Assembly: GCA_964057225.1 (NCBI GenBank)
Contig: OZ059894.1
Location: 2,542,001-2,606,000, forward strand
Reading direction: 5' to 3'
Source of the DNA: Auanema rhodensis
Taxonomy: Eukaryota > Nematoda > Chromadorea > Rhabditida > Rhabditidae
Length of the DNA: 64,000 nucleotides
The notes under the pieces: generated by a model
The model's database searches: none
Told to the model about the DNA's origin: nothing
The model's input: only the letters and a program-made list of their open reading frames with translations
Position numbers and translations under genes: made by a program
Part shown: piece by piece, positions 23,871 to 36,855 of the stretch
Layout of the letters: each line of letters begins with the position of its first letter
How positions within the stretch are numbered: the first letter of the stretch is position 1

Positions 23871-26800
23871 AAAAATCCGCATCGAATGCACTATACTACA
23901 TTGAGAAACGCTTAATACAAAAATTAGTTATGATCGTTTGAAAAATGATGCATTAGTGTATGTTGAGTTTCCATGTACACTCAACATTGCTTCCAAAAAC
24001 ATTTTGACAAAAATTTTTTCGAAAAATTTCAAAATAATTTAGCAAAAAGTAGATGTTTTTAGATTTCTTTTTTCAAGGCGAAGACGATGGACATTGTTAT
24101 TCAACGAAAAAATTAATTCTTCAGGGTGAAAATCGAGGATATAAGTGTGATTTTATATCAGTTGATATCTCGGTGCATTTTTAAGCTAGCGCAAATCTGA
24201 TAACACAGATCGACGCAGCTTAAAAATCCGCATCGAATGCACTATACTACATTGAGAAACGCTTAATACAAAAGTTAGTTATGATCGTTTGAAAAATGAT
24301 GCATTAGTGTATGTTGAGTTTCCATGTACACTCAACATTGCTTCCAAAAACATTTTGACAAAAATTTTTTCGAAAAATTTCAAAATAATTTAGCAGAAAG
24401 TAGATGTTTTTAGATTCATTTTGTCAAGGCGAAGACGATGGACATTGTTATTCAACGAAAAATTTAATTCTTCAGGGTGAAAATCGAGGATATAAGTGTG
24501 AACTTATATCAGTTGATATCTCGGTGCATTTCTAAGCTAGCGCAAATCTGATAACACAGATCGACGCAGCTTAAAAATCCGCATCGAATGCACTATACTA
24601 CATTGAGAAACGCTTAATACAAAAATTAGTTATGATCGTTTGAAAAATGATGCATTAGTGTATGTTGAGTTTCCATGTACACTCAACATTGCTTCCAAAA
24701 ACATTTTGACAAAAATTTTTTCGAAAAATTTCAAAATAATTTAGCAAAAAGTAGATGTTTTTAGATTCCTTTTTTCAAGGCGAAGACGATGGACATTGTT
24801 ATTCAACGAAAAAATTAATTCTTCAGGGTGAAAATCGAGGATATAAGTGTGAACTTATATCAGTTGATATCTCGGTGCATTTTTAAGCTAGCGCAAATCT
24901 GATAACACAGATCGACGCAGCTTACAAATCCGCATCGAATGCACTATACTACATTGAGAAACGCCTAATACAAAAATTAGTTATGATCGTTTGAAAAATG
25001 ATGCATTAGTGTATGTTGAGTTTCCATGTACACTCAACATTGCTTCCAAAAACATTTTGACAAAAATTTTTTCGAAAAATTTCAAAATAATTTAGCAAAA
25101 AGTAGATGTTTTTAGATTCCTTTTTTCAAGGCAAAGACGATGGACATTGTTATTCAACGAAAAAATTAATTCTTCAGGGTGAAAATCGAGGATATAAGTG
25201 TGAACATATATCAGTTGATATCTCGGTGCATTTTTAAGCTAGCGCAAATCTGATAACACAGATCGACGCAGCTTACAAATCCGCATCGAATGCACTATAC
25301 TACATTGAGAAACGCCTAATACAAAAATTAGTTATGATCGTTTGAAAAATGATGCATTAGTGTATGTTGAGTTTCCATGTACACTCAACATTGCTTCCAA
25401 AAACATTTTGACAAAAATTTTTTCGAAAAATTTCAAAATAATTTAGCGAAAAGTAGATGTTTTTAGATTCCTTTTTTCAAGGCAAAGACGATGGACATTG
25501 TTATTCAACGAAAAAATTAATTCTTCAGGGTGAAAATCGAGGATATAAGTGTGAACATATATCAGTTGATATCTCGGTGCATTTTTAAGCTAGCGCAAAT
25601 CTGATAACACAGATCGACGCAGCTTACAAATCCGCATCGAATGCACTATACTACATTAAGAAACGCCTAATACAAAAATTAGTTATGATCGTTTGAAAAA
25701 TGATGCATTAGTGTATGTTGAGTTTCCATGTACACTCAACATTGCTTCCAAAAACATTTTGACAAAAATTTTTTCGAAAAATTTCAAAATAATTTAGCAA
25801 AAAGTAGATGTTTTTAGATTCCTTTTTTCAAGGCGAAGACGATGGACATTGTTATTCAACGAAAAAATTAATTCTTCAGGGTGAAAATCGAGGATATAAG
25901 TGTGATTTTATATCAGTTGATATCTCGGTGCATTTTTAAGCTAGCGCAAATCTGATAACACAGATCGACGCAGCTTAAAAATCCGCATCGAATGCACTAT
26001 ACTACATTGAGAAACGCTTAATACAAAAGTTAGTTATGATCGTTTGAAAAATGATGCATTAGTGTATGTTGAGTTTCCATGTACACTCAACATTGCTTCC
26101 AAAAACATTTTGACAAAAATTTTTTCGAAAAATTTCAAAATAATTTAGCAGAAAGTAGATGTTTTTAGATTCATTTTGTCAAGGCGAAGACGATGGACAT
26201 TGTTATTCAACGAAAAATTTAATTCTTCAGGGTGAAAATCGAGGATATAAGTGTGAACTTATATCAGTTGATATCTCGGTGCATTTCTAAGCTAGCGCAA
26301 ATCTGATAACACAGATCGACGCAGCTTGAAAATCCGCATCGAATGCACTATACTACATTGAGAAACGCTTAATACAAAAATTAGTTATGATCGTTTGAAA
26401 AATGATGCATTAGTGTATGTTGAGTTTCCATGTACACTCAACATTGCTTCCAAAAACATTTTGACAAAAATTTTTTCGAAAAATTTCAAAATAATTTAGC
26501 AAAACGTAGATGTTTTTAGATTCCTTTTTTCAAGGCGAAGACGATGGACATTGTTATTCAACGAAAAAATTAATTCTTCAGGGTGAAAATCGAGGATATA
26601 AGTGTGATTTTATATCAGTTGATATCTCGGTGCATTTCTAAGCTAGCGCAAATCTGATAACACAGATCGACGCAGCTTAAAAATCCGCATCGAATGCACT
26701 ATACTACATTGAGAAACGCTTAATACAAAAATTAGTTATGATCGTTTGAAAAATGATGCATTAGTGTATGTTGAGTTTCCATGTACACTCAACATTGCTT

Positions 26801-27731
26801 CCAAAAACATTTTGACAAAAATTTTTTCGAAAAATTTCAAAATAATTTAGCAAAAAGTAGATGTTTTTAGATTCCTTTTTTCAAGGCGAAGACGATGGAC
26901 ATTGTTATTCAACGAAAAAATTAATTCTTCAGGGTGAAAATCGAGGATATAAGTGTGAACTTATATCAGTTGATATCTCGGTGCATTTTTAAGCTAGCGC
27001 AAATCTGATAACACAGATCGACGCAGCTTAAAAATCCGCATCGAATGCACTATACTACATTGAGAAACGCTTAATACAAAAATTAGTTATGATCGTTTGA
27101 AAAATGATGCATTAGTGTATGTTGAGTTTCCATGTACACTCAACATTGCTTCCAAAAACATTTTGACAAAAATTTTTTCGAAAAATTTCAAAATAATTTA
27201 GCAAAAAGTAGATGTTTTTAGATACCTTTTTTTAAGGCAAAGACGATGGACATTGTTATTCAACGAAAAAATTATTTCTTCAGGGTGAAAATCGAGGATA
27301 TAAGTGTGAACTTATATCAGTTGATATCTCGGTGCATTTTTAAGCTAGCGCAAATCTGATAACACAGATCGACGCAGCTTAAAAATCCGCATCGAATGCA
27401 CTATTCTACATTGAGAAACGCTCAATACAAAAATTAGTTATGATCGTTTGGAAAATGATGCATTAGTGTATGTTGAGTTTCCATGTACACTCAACATTGC
27501 TTCCAAAAACATTTTGACAAAAATTTTTTCGAAAAATTTCAAAATAATTTAGCAGAAAGTAGATGTTTTTAGATTCATTTTGTCAAGGCGAAGACGATGG
27601 ACATTGTTATTCAACAAAAAATTTAATTCTTCAGGGTGAAAATCGAGGATATAAGTGTGAACTTATATCAGTTGATATCTCGGTGCATTTTTAAGCTAGC
27701 GCAAATCTGATAACACAGATCGACGCAGCTA
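23871..27731 (+). repeat. 11-unit HOR cassette, copy C (3,861 bp)
   Basis: Third copy of the cassette, offset 17 units from copy B. The first unit differs slightly (AAAAATCC start, AGATTTCTTTTTT). The rest keeps all markers, including GCTTGAAAATCC near 26,326 and the GGAAAATG unit at 27,381. It has the short A-run of copy A, so the 2-bp expansion in B is private. Confidence 0.85.
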
Positions 27732-28784
27732 AAAAATCCGCATCGAATGCACTATACTACATTGAGAAACGCTTAATACAAAAATTAGTTATGATCGTTT
27801 GAAAAATGATGCATTAGTGTATGTTGAGTTTCCATGTACACTCAACATTGCTTCCAAAAACATTTTGACAAAAATTTTTTCGAAAAATTTCAGAATAATT
27901 TAGCAAAAAGTAGATGTTTTTAGATTCCTTTTTTCAAGGCGAAGACGATGGACATTGTTATTCAACGAAAAAATTAATTCTTCAGGGTGAAAATCGAGGA
28001 TATAAGTGTGATTTTATATCAGTTGATATCTCGGTGCATTTTTAAGCTAGCGCAAATCTGATAACACAGATCGACGCAGCTTAAAAATCCGCATCGAATG
28101 CACTATACTACATTGAGAAACGCTTAATACAAAAATTAGTTATGATCGTTTGAAAAATGATGCATTAGTGTATGTTGAGTTTCCATGTACACTCAACATT
28201 GCTTCCAAAAACATTTTGACAAAAATTTTTTCGAAAAATTTCAAAATAATTTAGCAAAAAGTAGATGTTTTTAGTTTCCTTTTTTCAAGGCGAAGACGAT
28301 GGACATTGTTATTCAACGAAAAAATTAATTCTTCAGGGTGAAAATCGAGGATATAAGTGTGAACTTATATCAGTTGATATCTCGGTGCATTTTTAAGCTA
28401 GCGCAAATCTGATAGCACAGATCGACGCAGCTTAAAAATCCGCATCGAATGCACTATACTACATTGAGAAACGCCTAATACAAAAATTAGTTATGATCGT
28501 TTGAAAAATGATGCATTAGTGTATGTTGAGTTTCCATGTACACTCAACATTGCTTCCAAAAACATTTTGACAAAAATTTTTTCGAAAAATTTCAATATAA
28601 TTTAGCAAAAAGTAGATGTTTTTAGATTCCTTTTTTCAAGGCAAAGACGATGGACATTGTTATTCAACGAAAAAATTAATTCTTCAGGGTGAAAATCGAG
28701 GATATAAGTGTTAACATATATCAGTTGATATCTCGGTGCATTTTCAAGCTAGCGCAAATCTGATAACACAGATCGACGCAGCTT
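27732..28784 (+). repeat. Three-unit tail of cassette C, ending in a chimeric unit
   Basis: Repeats the first three units that follow cassette B. In the third (28,434-28,784) the left part carries TTTCAATATAA and GTGTTAACAT as at 22,467. After about 28,740 it switches to CATTTTCAAGC and a CTTACAAAT end, which are block III features. The boundary between the two type sets therefore lies inside this unit, at roughly 28,711-28,745. Confidence 0.75.
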
Positions 28785-29837
28785 ACAAATCCGCATCGAA
28801 TGCACTATACTACATTGAGAAACGCTCAATACAAAAATTAGTTATGATCGTTTGAAAAATGATGCATTAGTGTATGTTGAGTTTCCATGTACACTCAACA
28901 TTGCTTCCAAAAACATTTTGACAAAAATTTTTTCGAAAAATTTCAAAATATTTTAGCAAGAAGTAGATGTTTTTAGATTCCTTTTTTCAAGGCAAAGACG
29001 ATGGACAATGTTATTCAACGAAAAAATAATTTCTTCAGGGTGAAAATCGAGGATATAAGTGTGAACTTATATCAGTTGATATCTCGGTACATTTTTAAGC
29101 TAGCGCAAATCTGATAACACAGATCGACGCAGCTTAAAAATCCGCATCAAATGCACTATACTACATTGAGAAACGCTCAATACAAAAATTAGTTATGATC
29201 GTTTGAAAAATGATGAATTAGTGTATGTTGAGTTTCCATGTACACTCAACATTGCTTCCAAAAACATTTTGACAAAAATTTTTTCGAAAAATTTCAAAAT
29301 AATTTAGCAAAAAGTAGATGTTTTTAGATTCCTTTTTTCAAGGCAAAGACGATGGACGATGTTATTCAACGAAAAAATTAATTCTTCAGGGTGAAAATCG
29401 AGGATATAAGTGTGAACTTATATCAGTTGATATCTCGGTGCATTTTCAAGCTAGCGCAAATCTGATAACACAGATCGACGCAGCTTAAAAATCCGCATCG
29501 AATGCATTATACTACATTGAGAAACGCTTAATACAAAAATTAGTTATGATCGTTTGAAAAATGATGCATTAGTGTATGTTGAGTTTCCATGTACACTCAA
29601 CATTGCTTCCAAAAACATTTTGACAAAAATTTTTTCGAAAAATTTCAAAATAATTTAGCAAAAAGTAGATGTTTTTAGATTTCTTTTTTCAAGGCGAAGA
29701 CGATGGACATTGTTATTCAACGAAAAAATTATTTCTTCAGGGTGAAAATCGAGGATATAAGTGTGAACATATATCAGTTGATTTCTCGGTGCATTTTTAA
29801 GCTAGCGCAAATCTGATAACACAGATCGACGCAGCTT

Positions 29838-30187
29838 AAAAATCCGCATCGAATGCACTATACTACATTGAGAAACGCTCAATACAAAAATTAGTTATGA
29901 TCGTTTGAAAAATGATGCATTAGTGTATGTTGAGTTTCCATGTACACTCAACATTGCTTCCAAAAACATTTTGACAAAAATTTTTTCGAAAAATTTCAAA
30001 ATAATTTAGCAAAAAGTAGATGTTTTCAGATTTTTTTTTCAAGGCAAAGACGATGGACAATGTTATTCAACGAAAAAATTAATTCTTCATGGTGAAAATC
30101 GAGGATATAAGTGTGAACTTATATCAGTTGATATCTCGGTGCATTTTTAAGCTAGCGCAAATCTGATAACACAGATCGACGCAGCTT
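29838..30187 (+). repeat. 350-bp unit, 1 of 7
   Basis: The usual TTAGA plus TTCC plus T6 tract is replaced by TTCAGA followed by nine T, one base shorter (near 30,027-30,040). It also has GACAATG and CTTCATGGTG. The next unit carries CGCTAAAT and AATTAAGC. The same two-unit combination recurs six more times. Confidence 0.85.
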
Positions 30188-30538
30188 AAAAATCCGCATC
30201 GAATGCACTATACTACATTGAGAAACGCTAAATACAAAAATTAGTTATGATCGTTTGAAAAATGATGAATTAGTGTATGTTGAGTTTCCATGTACACTCA
30301 ACATTGCTTCCAAAAACATTTTGACAAAAATTTTTTCGAAAAATTTCAAAATAATTAAGCAAAAAGTAGATGTTTTTAGATTCCTTTTTTTAAGGCAAAG
30401 ACGATGGACAATGTTATTCAACGAAAAAATTAATTCTTCAGGGTGAAAATCGAGGATATAAGTGTGAACTTATATCAGTTGATATCTCGGTGCATTTTTA
30501 AGCTAGCGCAAATCTGATAACACAGATCGACGCAGCTT

Positions 30539-31591
30539 AAAAATCCGCATCGAATGCACTATACTACATTGAGAAACGCTCAATACAAAAATTAGTTATG
30601 ATCGTTTGAAAAATGATGCATTAGTGTATGTTGAGTTTCCATGTACACTCAACATTGCTTCCAAAAACATTTTGACAAAAATTTTTTCGAAAAATTTCAA
30701 AATAATTTAGCAAAAAGTAGATGTTTTTAGATTCCTTTTTTCAAGGCAAAGACGATGGACGATGTTATTCAACGAAAAAATTAATTCTTCAGGGTGAAAA
30801 TCGAGGATATAAGTGTGAACTTATATCAGTTGATATCTCGGTGCATTTTCAAGCTAGCGCAAATCTGATAACACAGATCGACGCAGCTTAAAAATCCGCA
30901 TCAAATGCACTATACTACATTGAGAAACGCTCAATACAAAAATTAGTTATGATCGTTTGAAAAATGATGCATTAGTGTATGTTGAGTTTCCATGTACACT
31001 CAACATTGCTTCCAAAAACATTTTGACAAAAATTTTTTCGAAAAATTTCAAAATAATTTAGCAAAAAGTAGATGTTTTTAGATTCCTTTTTTCAAGGCAA
31101 AGACGATGGACGATGTTATTCAACGAAAAAATTAATTCTTCAGGGTGAAAATCGAGGATATAAGTGTGAACTTATATCAGTTGATATCTCGGTGCATTTT
31201 CAAGCTAGCGCAAATCTGATAACACAGATCGACGCAGCTTACAAATCCGCATCGAATGCACTATACTACATTGAGAAACGCTCAATACAAAAATTAGTTA
31301 TGATCGTTTGAAAAATGATGCATTAGTGTATGTTGAGTTTCCATGTACACTCAACATTGCTTCCAAAAACATTTTGACAAAAATTTTTTCGAAAAATTTC
31401 AAAATATTTTAGCAAGAAGTAGATGTTTTTAGATTCCTTTTTTCAAGGCAAAGACGATGGACAATGTTATTCAACGAAAAAATAATTTCTTCAGGGTGAA
31501 AATCGAGGATATAAGTGTGAACTTATATCAGTTGATATCTCGGTACATTTTTAAGCTAGCGCAAATCTGATAACACAGATCGACGCAGCTT
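30539..31591 (+). repeat. Three-unit repeat in block III, copy 1
   Basis: Units starting at 30,539, 30,890 and 31,241 (GACGATG; CATCAAATG with GACGATG; ATATTTTAGCAAGAAG with GACAATG) recur unchanged by eye at 31,943-32,995, an offset of 1,404 bp (four units). The fourth unit of this set, at 31,592, is a chimera. Confidence 0.8.
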
Positions 31592-31942
31592 AAAAATCCG
31601 CATCAAATGCACTATACTACATTGAGAAACGCTCAATACAAAAATTAGTTATGATCGTTTGAAAAATGATGAATTAGTGTATGTTGAGTTTCCATGTACA
31701 CTCAACATTGCTTCCAAAAACATTTTGACAAAAATTTTTTCGAAAAATTTCAAAATAATTAAGCAAAAAGTAGATGTTTTTAGATTCCTTTTTTTAAGGC
31801 AAAGACGATGGACAATGTTATTCAACGAAAAAATTAATTCTTCAGGGTGAAAATCGAGGATATAAGTGTGAACTTATATCAGTTGATATCTCGGTGCATT
31901 TTTAAGCTAGCGCAAATCTGATAACACAGATCGACGCAGCTT
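31592..31942 (+). repeat. Chimeric unit
   Basis: The left half (CATCAAATG, CGCTCAAT, GATGAATT) matches the units at 29,136 and 32,996. The right half (AATTAAGC, TTTTTTTAAGG, GACAATG, CATTTTTAAGC) matches the unit at 30,188. The switch lies between about unit bases 82 and 169. It reads as a product of unequal exchange or gene conversion between two block III types. Confidence 0.75.
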
Positions 31943-32995
31943 AAAAATCCGCATCGAATGCACTATACTACATTGAGAAACGCTCAATACAAAAATTAGT
32001 TATGATCGTTTGAAAAATGATGCATTAGTGTATGTTGAGTTTCCATGTACACTCAACATTGCTTCCAAAAACATTTTGACAAAAATTTTTTCGAAAAATT
32101 TCAAAATAATTTAGCAAAAAGTAGATGTTTTTAGATTCCTTTTTTCAAGGCAAAGACGATGGACGATGTTATTCAACGAAAAAATTAATTCTTCAGGGTG
32201 AAAATCGAGGATATAAGTGTGAACTTATATCAGTTGATATCTCGGTGCATTTTCAAGCTAGCGCAAATCTGATAACACAGATCGACGCAGCTTAAAAATC
32301 CGCATCAAATGCACTATACTACATTGAGAAACGCTCAATACAAAAATTAGTTATGATCGTTTGAAAAATGATGCATTAGTGTATGTTGAGTTTCCATGTA
32401 CACTCAACATTGCTTCCAAAAACATTTTGACAAAAATTTTTTCGAAAAATTTCAAAATAATTTAGCAAAAAGTAGATGTTTTTAGATTCCTTTTTTCAAG
32501 GCAAAGACGATGGACGATGTTATTCAACGAAAAAATTAATTCTTCAGGGTGAAAATCGAGGATATAAGTGTGAACTTATATCAGTTGATATCTCGGTGCA
32601 TTTTCAAGCTAGCGCAAATCTGATAACACAGATCGACGCAGCTTACAAATCCGCATCGAATGCACTATACTACATTGAGAAACGCTCAATACAAAAATTA
32701 GTTATGATCGTTTGAAAAATGATGCATTAGTGTATGTTGAGTTTCCATGTACACTCAACATTGCTTCCAAAAACATTTTGACAAAAATTTTTTCGAAAAA
32801 TTTCAAAATATTTTAGCAAGAAGTAGATGTTTTTAGATTCCTTTTTTCAAGGCAAAGACGATGGACAATGTTATTCAACGAAAAAATAATTTCTTCAGGG
32901 TGAAAATCGAGGATATAAGTGTGAACTTATATCAGTTGATATCTCGGTACATTTTTAAGCTAGCGCAAATCTGATAACACAGATCGACGCAGCTT
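31943..32995 (+). repeat. Three-unit repeat in block III, copy 2
   Basis: Second copy of 30,539-31,591. It is followed by an ordinary CATCAAATG/GATGAATT/GACGATG unit rather than by the chimeric unit, which shows where the two copies stop matching. Confidence 0.8.
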
Positions 32996-35100
32996 AAAAA
33001 TCCGCATCAAATGCACTATACTACATTGAGAAACGCTCAATACAAAAATTAGTTATGATCGTTTGAAAAATGATGAATTAGTGTATGTTGAGTTTCCATG
33101 TACACTCAACATTGCTTCCAAAAACATTTTGACAAAAATTTTTTCGAAAAATTTCAAAATAATTTAGCAAAAAGTAGATGTTTTTAGATTCCTTTTTTCA
33201 AGGCAAAGACGATGGACGATGTTATTCAACGAAAAAATTAATTCTTCAGGGTGAAAATCGAGGATATAAGTGTGAACTTATATCAGTTGATATCTCGGTG
33301 CATTTTCAAGCTAGCGCAAATCTGATAACACAGATCGACGCAGCTTAAAAATCCGCATCAAATGCACTATACTACATTGAGAAACGCTCAATACAAAAAT
33401 TAGTTATGATCGTTTGAAAAATGATGCATTAGTGTATGTTGAGTTTCCATGTACACTCAACATTGCTTCCAAAAACATTTTGACAAAAATTTTTTCGAAA
33501 AATTTCAAAATAATTTAGCAAAAAGTAGATGTTTTTAGATTTCTTTTTTCAAGGCGAAGACGATGGACATTGTTATTCAACGAAAAAATTAATTCTTCAG
33601 GGTGAAAATTGAGGATATAAGTGTGAACATATATCAGTTGATATCTCGGTGCATTTTTAAGCTAGCGCAAATCTGATAACACAGATCGACGCAGCTTAAA
33701 AATCCGCATCGAATGCACTATACTACATTGAGAAACGCTCAATACAAAAATTAGTTATGATCGTTTGAAAAATGATGCATTAGTGTATGTTGAGTTTCCA
33801 TGTACACTCAACATTGCTTCCAAAAACATTTTGACAAAAATTTTTTCGGAAAATTTCAAGATAATTTAGCAAAAAGTAGATGTTTTTAGATTCCTTTTTT
33901 CAAGGCAAAGACGATGGACATTGTTATTCAACGAAAAAATTAATTCTTCAGGGTGAAAATCGAGGATATAAGTGTGAACTTATATCAGTTGATATCTCGG
34001 TGCATTTTTAAGCTAGCGCAAATCTGATAACACAGATCGACGCAGCTTAAAAATCCGCATCGAATGCACTATATTACATTGAGAAACGCTCAATACAAAA
34101 ATTAGTTATGTTCGTTTGAAAAATGATGCATTAGTGTATGTTGAGTTTCCATGTACACTCAACATTGTTTCCAAAAACATTTTGACAAAAATTTTTTCGA
34201 AAAATTTCAAAATAATTTAGCAAAAAGTAGATGTTTTCAGATTTTTTTTTCAAGGCAAAGACGATGGACAATGTTATTCAACGAAAAAATTAATTCTTCA
34301 TGGTGAAAATCGAGGATATAAGTGTGAACTTATATCAGTTGATATCTCGGTGCATTTTTAAGCTAGCGCAAATCTGATAACACAGATCGACGCAGCTTAA
34401 AAATCCGCATCGAATGCACTATACTACATTGAGAAACGCTAAATACAAAAATTAGTTATGATCGTTTGAAAAATGATGAATTAGTGTATGTTGAGTTTCC
34501 ATGTACACTCAACATTGCTTCCAAAAACATTTTGACAAAAATGTTTTCGAAAAATTTCAAAATAATTAAGCAAAAAGTAGATGTTTTTAGATTCCTTTTT
34601 TTAAGGCAAAGACGATGGACAATGTTATTCAACGAAAAAATTAATTCTTCAGGGTGAAAATCGAGGATATAAGTGTGAACTTATATCAGTTGATATCTCG
34701 GTGCATTTTTAAGCTAGCGCAAATCTGATAACACAGATCGACGCAGCTTAAAAATCCGCATCGAATGCACTATACCACATTGAGAAACGCTCAATACAAA
34801 AATTAGTTATGATCGTTTGAAAAATGATGCATTAGTGTATGTTGAGTTTCCATGTACACTCAACATTGCTTCCAAAAACATTTTGACAAAAATTTTTTCG
34901 AAAAATTTCAAAATAATTTAGCAAAAAGTAGATGTTTTTAGATTCCTTTTTTCAAGGCAAAGACGATGGACGATGTTATTCAACGAAAAAATTAATTCTT
35001 CAGGGTGAAAATCGAGGATATAAGTGTGAACTTATATCAGTTGATATCTCGGTGCATTTTCAAGCTAGCGCAAATCTGATAACACAGATCGACGCAGCTT
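32645..35100 (+). repeat. Seven-unit block, copy 1 (2,456 bp)
   Basis: Seven units in the order ATATTTTAGCAAGAAG type; CATCAAATG/GAATT; CATCAAATG/AGATTTC; CGGAAAATTTCAAGA; ATATTACATT (350 bp); CGCTAAAT/AATTAAGC with ATGTTTTCG; ACCAC/GACGATG. The same seven, same length, recur at 44,226-46,681. Private changes here are GAAAATTGAGG near 33,607 and TATGTTCGTTTG near 34,109. Confidence 0.85.
34049..34398 (+). repeat. 350-bp unit, 2 of 7
   Basis: Same TTCAGA plus T9 tract and CTTCATGGTG. It also has ATATTACATT and CATTGTTTCC, which distinguish a second subtype shared with the 45,630, 49,139 and 50,542 units. It is followed by the CGCTAAAT/AATTAAGC unit with ATGTTTTCG. Confidence 0.85.
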
Positions 35101-36855
35101 AAAAATCCGCATCAAATGCACTATACTACATTGAGAAACGCTCAATACAAAAATTAGTTATGATCGTTTGAAAAATGATGCATTAGTGTATGTTGAGTTT
35201 CCATGTACACTCAACATTGCTTCCAAAAACATTTTGACAAAAATTTTTTCGAAAAATTTTAAAATAATTTAGCAAAAAGTAGATGTTTTTAGATTCCTTT
35301 TTTCAAGGCAAAGACGATGGACTTTGTTATTCAACGAAAAAATCAATTCTTCAGGGTGAAAATCGAGGATCTAAGTGTGAACTTATATCAGTTGATATCT
35401 CGGTGCATTTTTAAGCTAGCGCAAATCTGATAACACAGATCGACGCAGCTTAAAAATCCGCATCGAATGCACTATACTACATTGAGAAACGCTCAATACA
35501 AAAATTAGTTATGATCGTTTGAAAAATGATGCATTAGTGTATGTTGAGTTTCCATGTACACTCAACATTGCTTCCAAAAACATTTTGACAAAAATTTTTT
35601 CGAAAAATTTCAAAATATTTTAGCAAGAAGTAGATGTTTTTAGATTCCTTTTTTCAAGGCAAAGACGATGGACGATGTTATTCAACGAAAAAATTAATTC
35701 TTCAGGGTGAAAATCGAGGATATAAGTGTGAACTTATATCAGTTGATATCTCGGTGCATTTTCAAGCTAGCGCAAATCTGATAACACAGATCGACGCAGC
35801 TTAAGAATCCGCATCAAATGCACTATACTACATTGAGAAACGCTCAATACAAAAATTAGTTATGATCGTTTGAAAAATGATGAATTAGTGTATGTTGAGT
35901 TTCCATGTACACTCAACATTGCTTCCAAAAACATTTTGACAAAAATTTTTTCGAGAAATTTCAAAATAATTTAGCAAAAAGTAGATGTTTTTAGATTCCT
36001 TTTTTCAAGGCGAAGACGATGGACATTGTTATTCAACGAAAAAATTAATTCTTCAGGGTGAAAATCGAGGATATAAGTGTGAACTTATATCAGTTGATAT
36101 CTCGGTGCATTTTCAAGCTAGCGCAAATCTGATAACACAGATCGACGCAGCTTAAAAATCCGCATCGAATGCACTATACTACATTGAGAAACGCTCAATA
36201 CAAAAATTAGTTATGATCGTTTGAAAAATGATGAATTAGTGTATGTTGAGTTTCCATGTACACTCAACATTGCTTCCAAAAACATTTTGACAAAAATTTT
36301 TTCGAAAAATTTCAAAATAATTTAGCAAAAAGTAGATGTTTTTAGATTCCTTTTTTCAAGGCGAAGACGATGGACATTGTTATTCAACGAAAAAATTAAT
36401 TCTTCAGGGTGAAAATCGAGGATATAAGTGTGAACTTATATCAGTTGATATCTCGGTGCATTTTCAAGCTAGCGCAAATCTGATAACACAGATCGACGCA
36501 GCTTAAGAATCCGCATCAAATGCACTATACTACATTGAGAAACGCTCAATACAAAAATTAGTTATGATCGTTTGAAAAATGATGAATTAGTGTATGTTGA
36601 GTTTCCATGAACACTCAACATTGCTTCCAAAAACATTTTGACAAAAATTTTTTCGAAAAATTTCAAAATAATTTAGCAAAAAGTAGATGTTTTTAGATTC
36701 CTTTTTTCAAGGCGAAGACGATGGACATTGTTATTCAACGAAAAAATTAATTCTTCAGGGTGAAAATCGAGGATATAAGTGTGAACTTATATCAGTTGAT
36801 ATCTCGGTGCATTTTTAAGCTAGCGCAAATCTGATAACACAGATCGACGCAGCTT

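Larger units (their letters stand above)
28785..36855 (+). repeat. Block III: GACAATG / GACGATG unit types
   Basis: Twenty-three units of a type set not seen upstream. Markers are GACAATG or GACGATG in place of GACATTG (unit base 222-223), CATCAAATG in place of CATCGAATG (base 14), CATTTTCAAGC, ATATTTTAGCAAGAAG with GTACATTT, and AATTAAGCAAA. It contains two 350-bp units and two of the chance 79-codon frames, at 31,072 and 32,476. The right end (35,803-36,855) grades back to GCGAAGAC types with CTTAAGAATCC. Confidence 0.8.

Noticed and set aside
30255-30446. 63-codon frame, also at 31,659, 34,466, 43,240, 46,047, 49,556, 50,959 and 54,819
   Set aside because: Begins at TTG, and is open only because AATTTAGC became AATTAAGC, removing a TAG. 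All copies belong to one unit subfamily, so repetition reflects DNA amplification, not coding selection.
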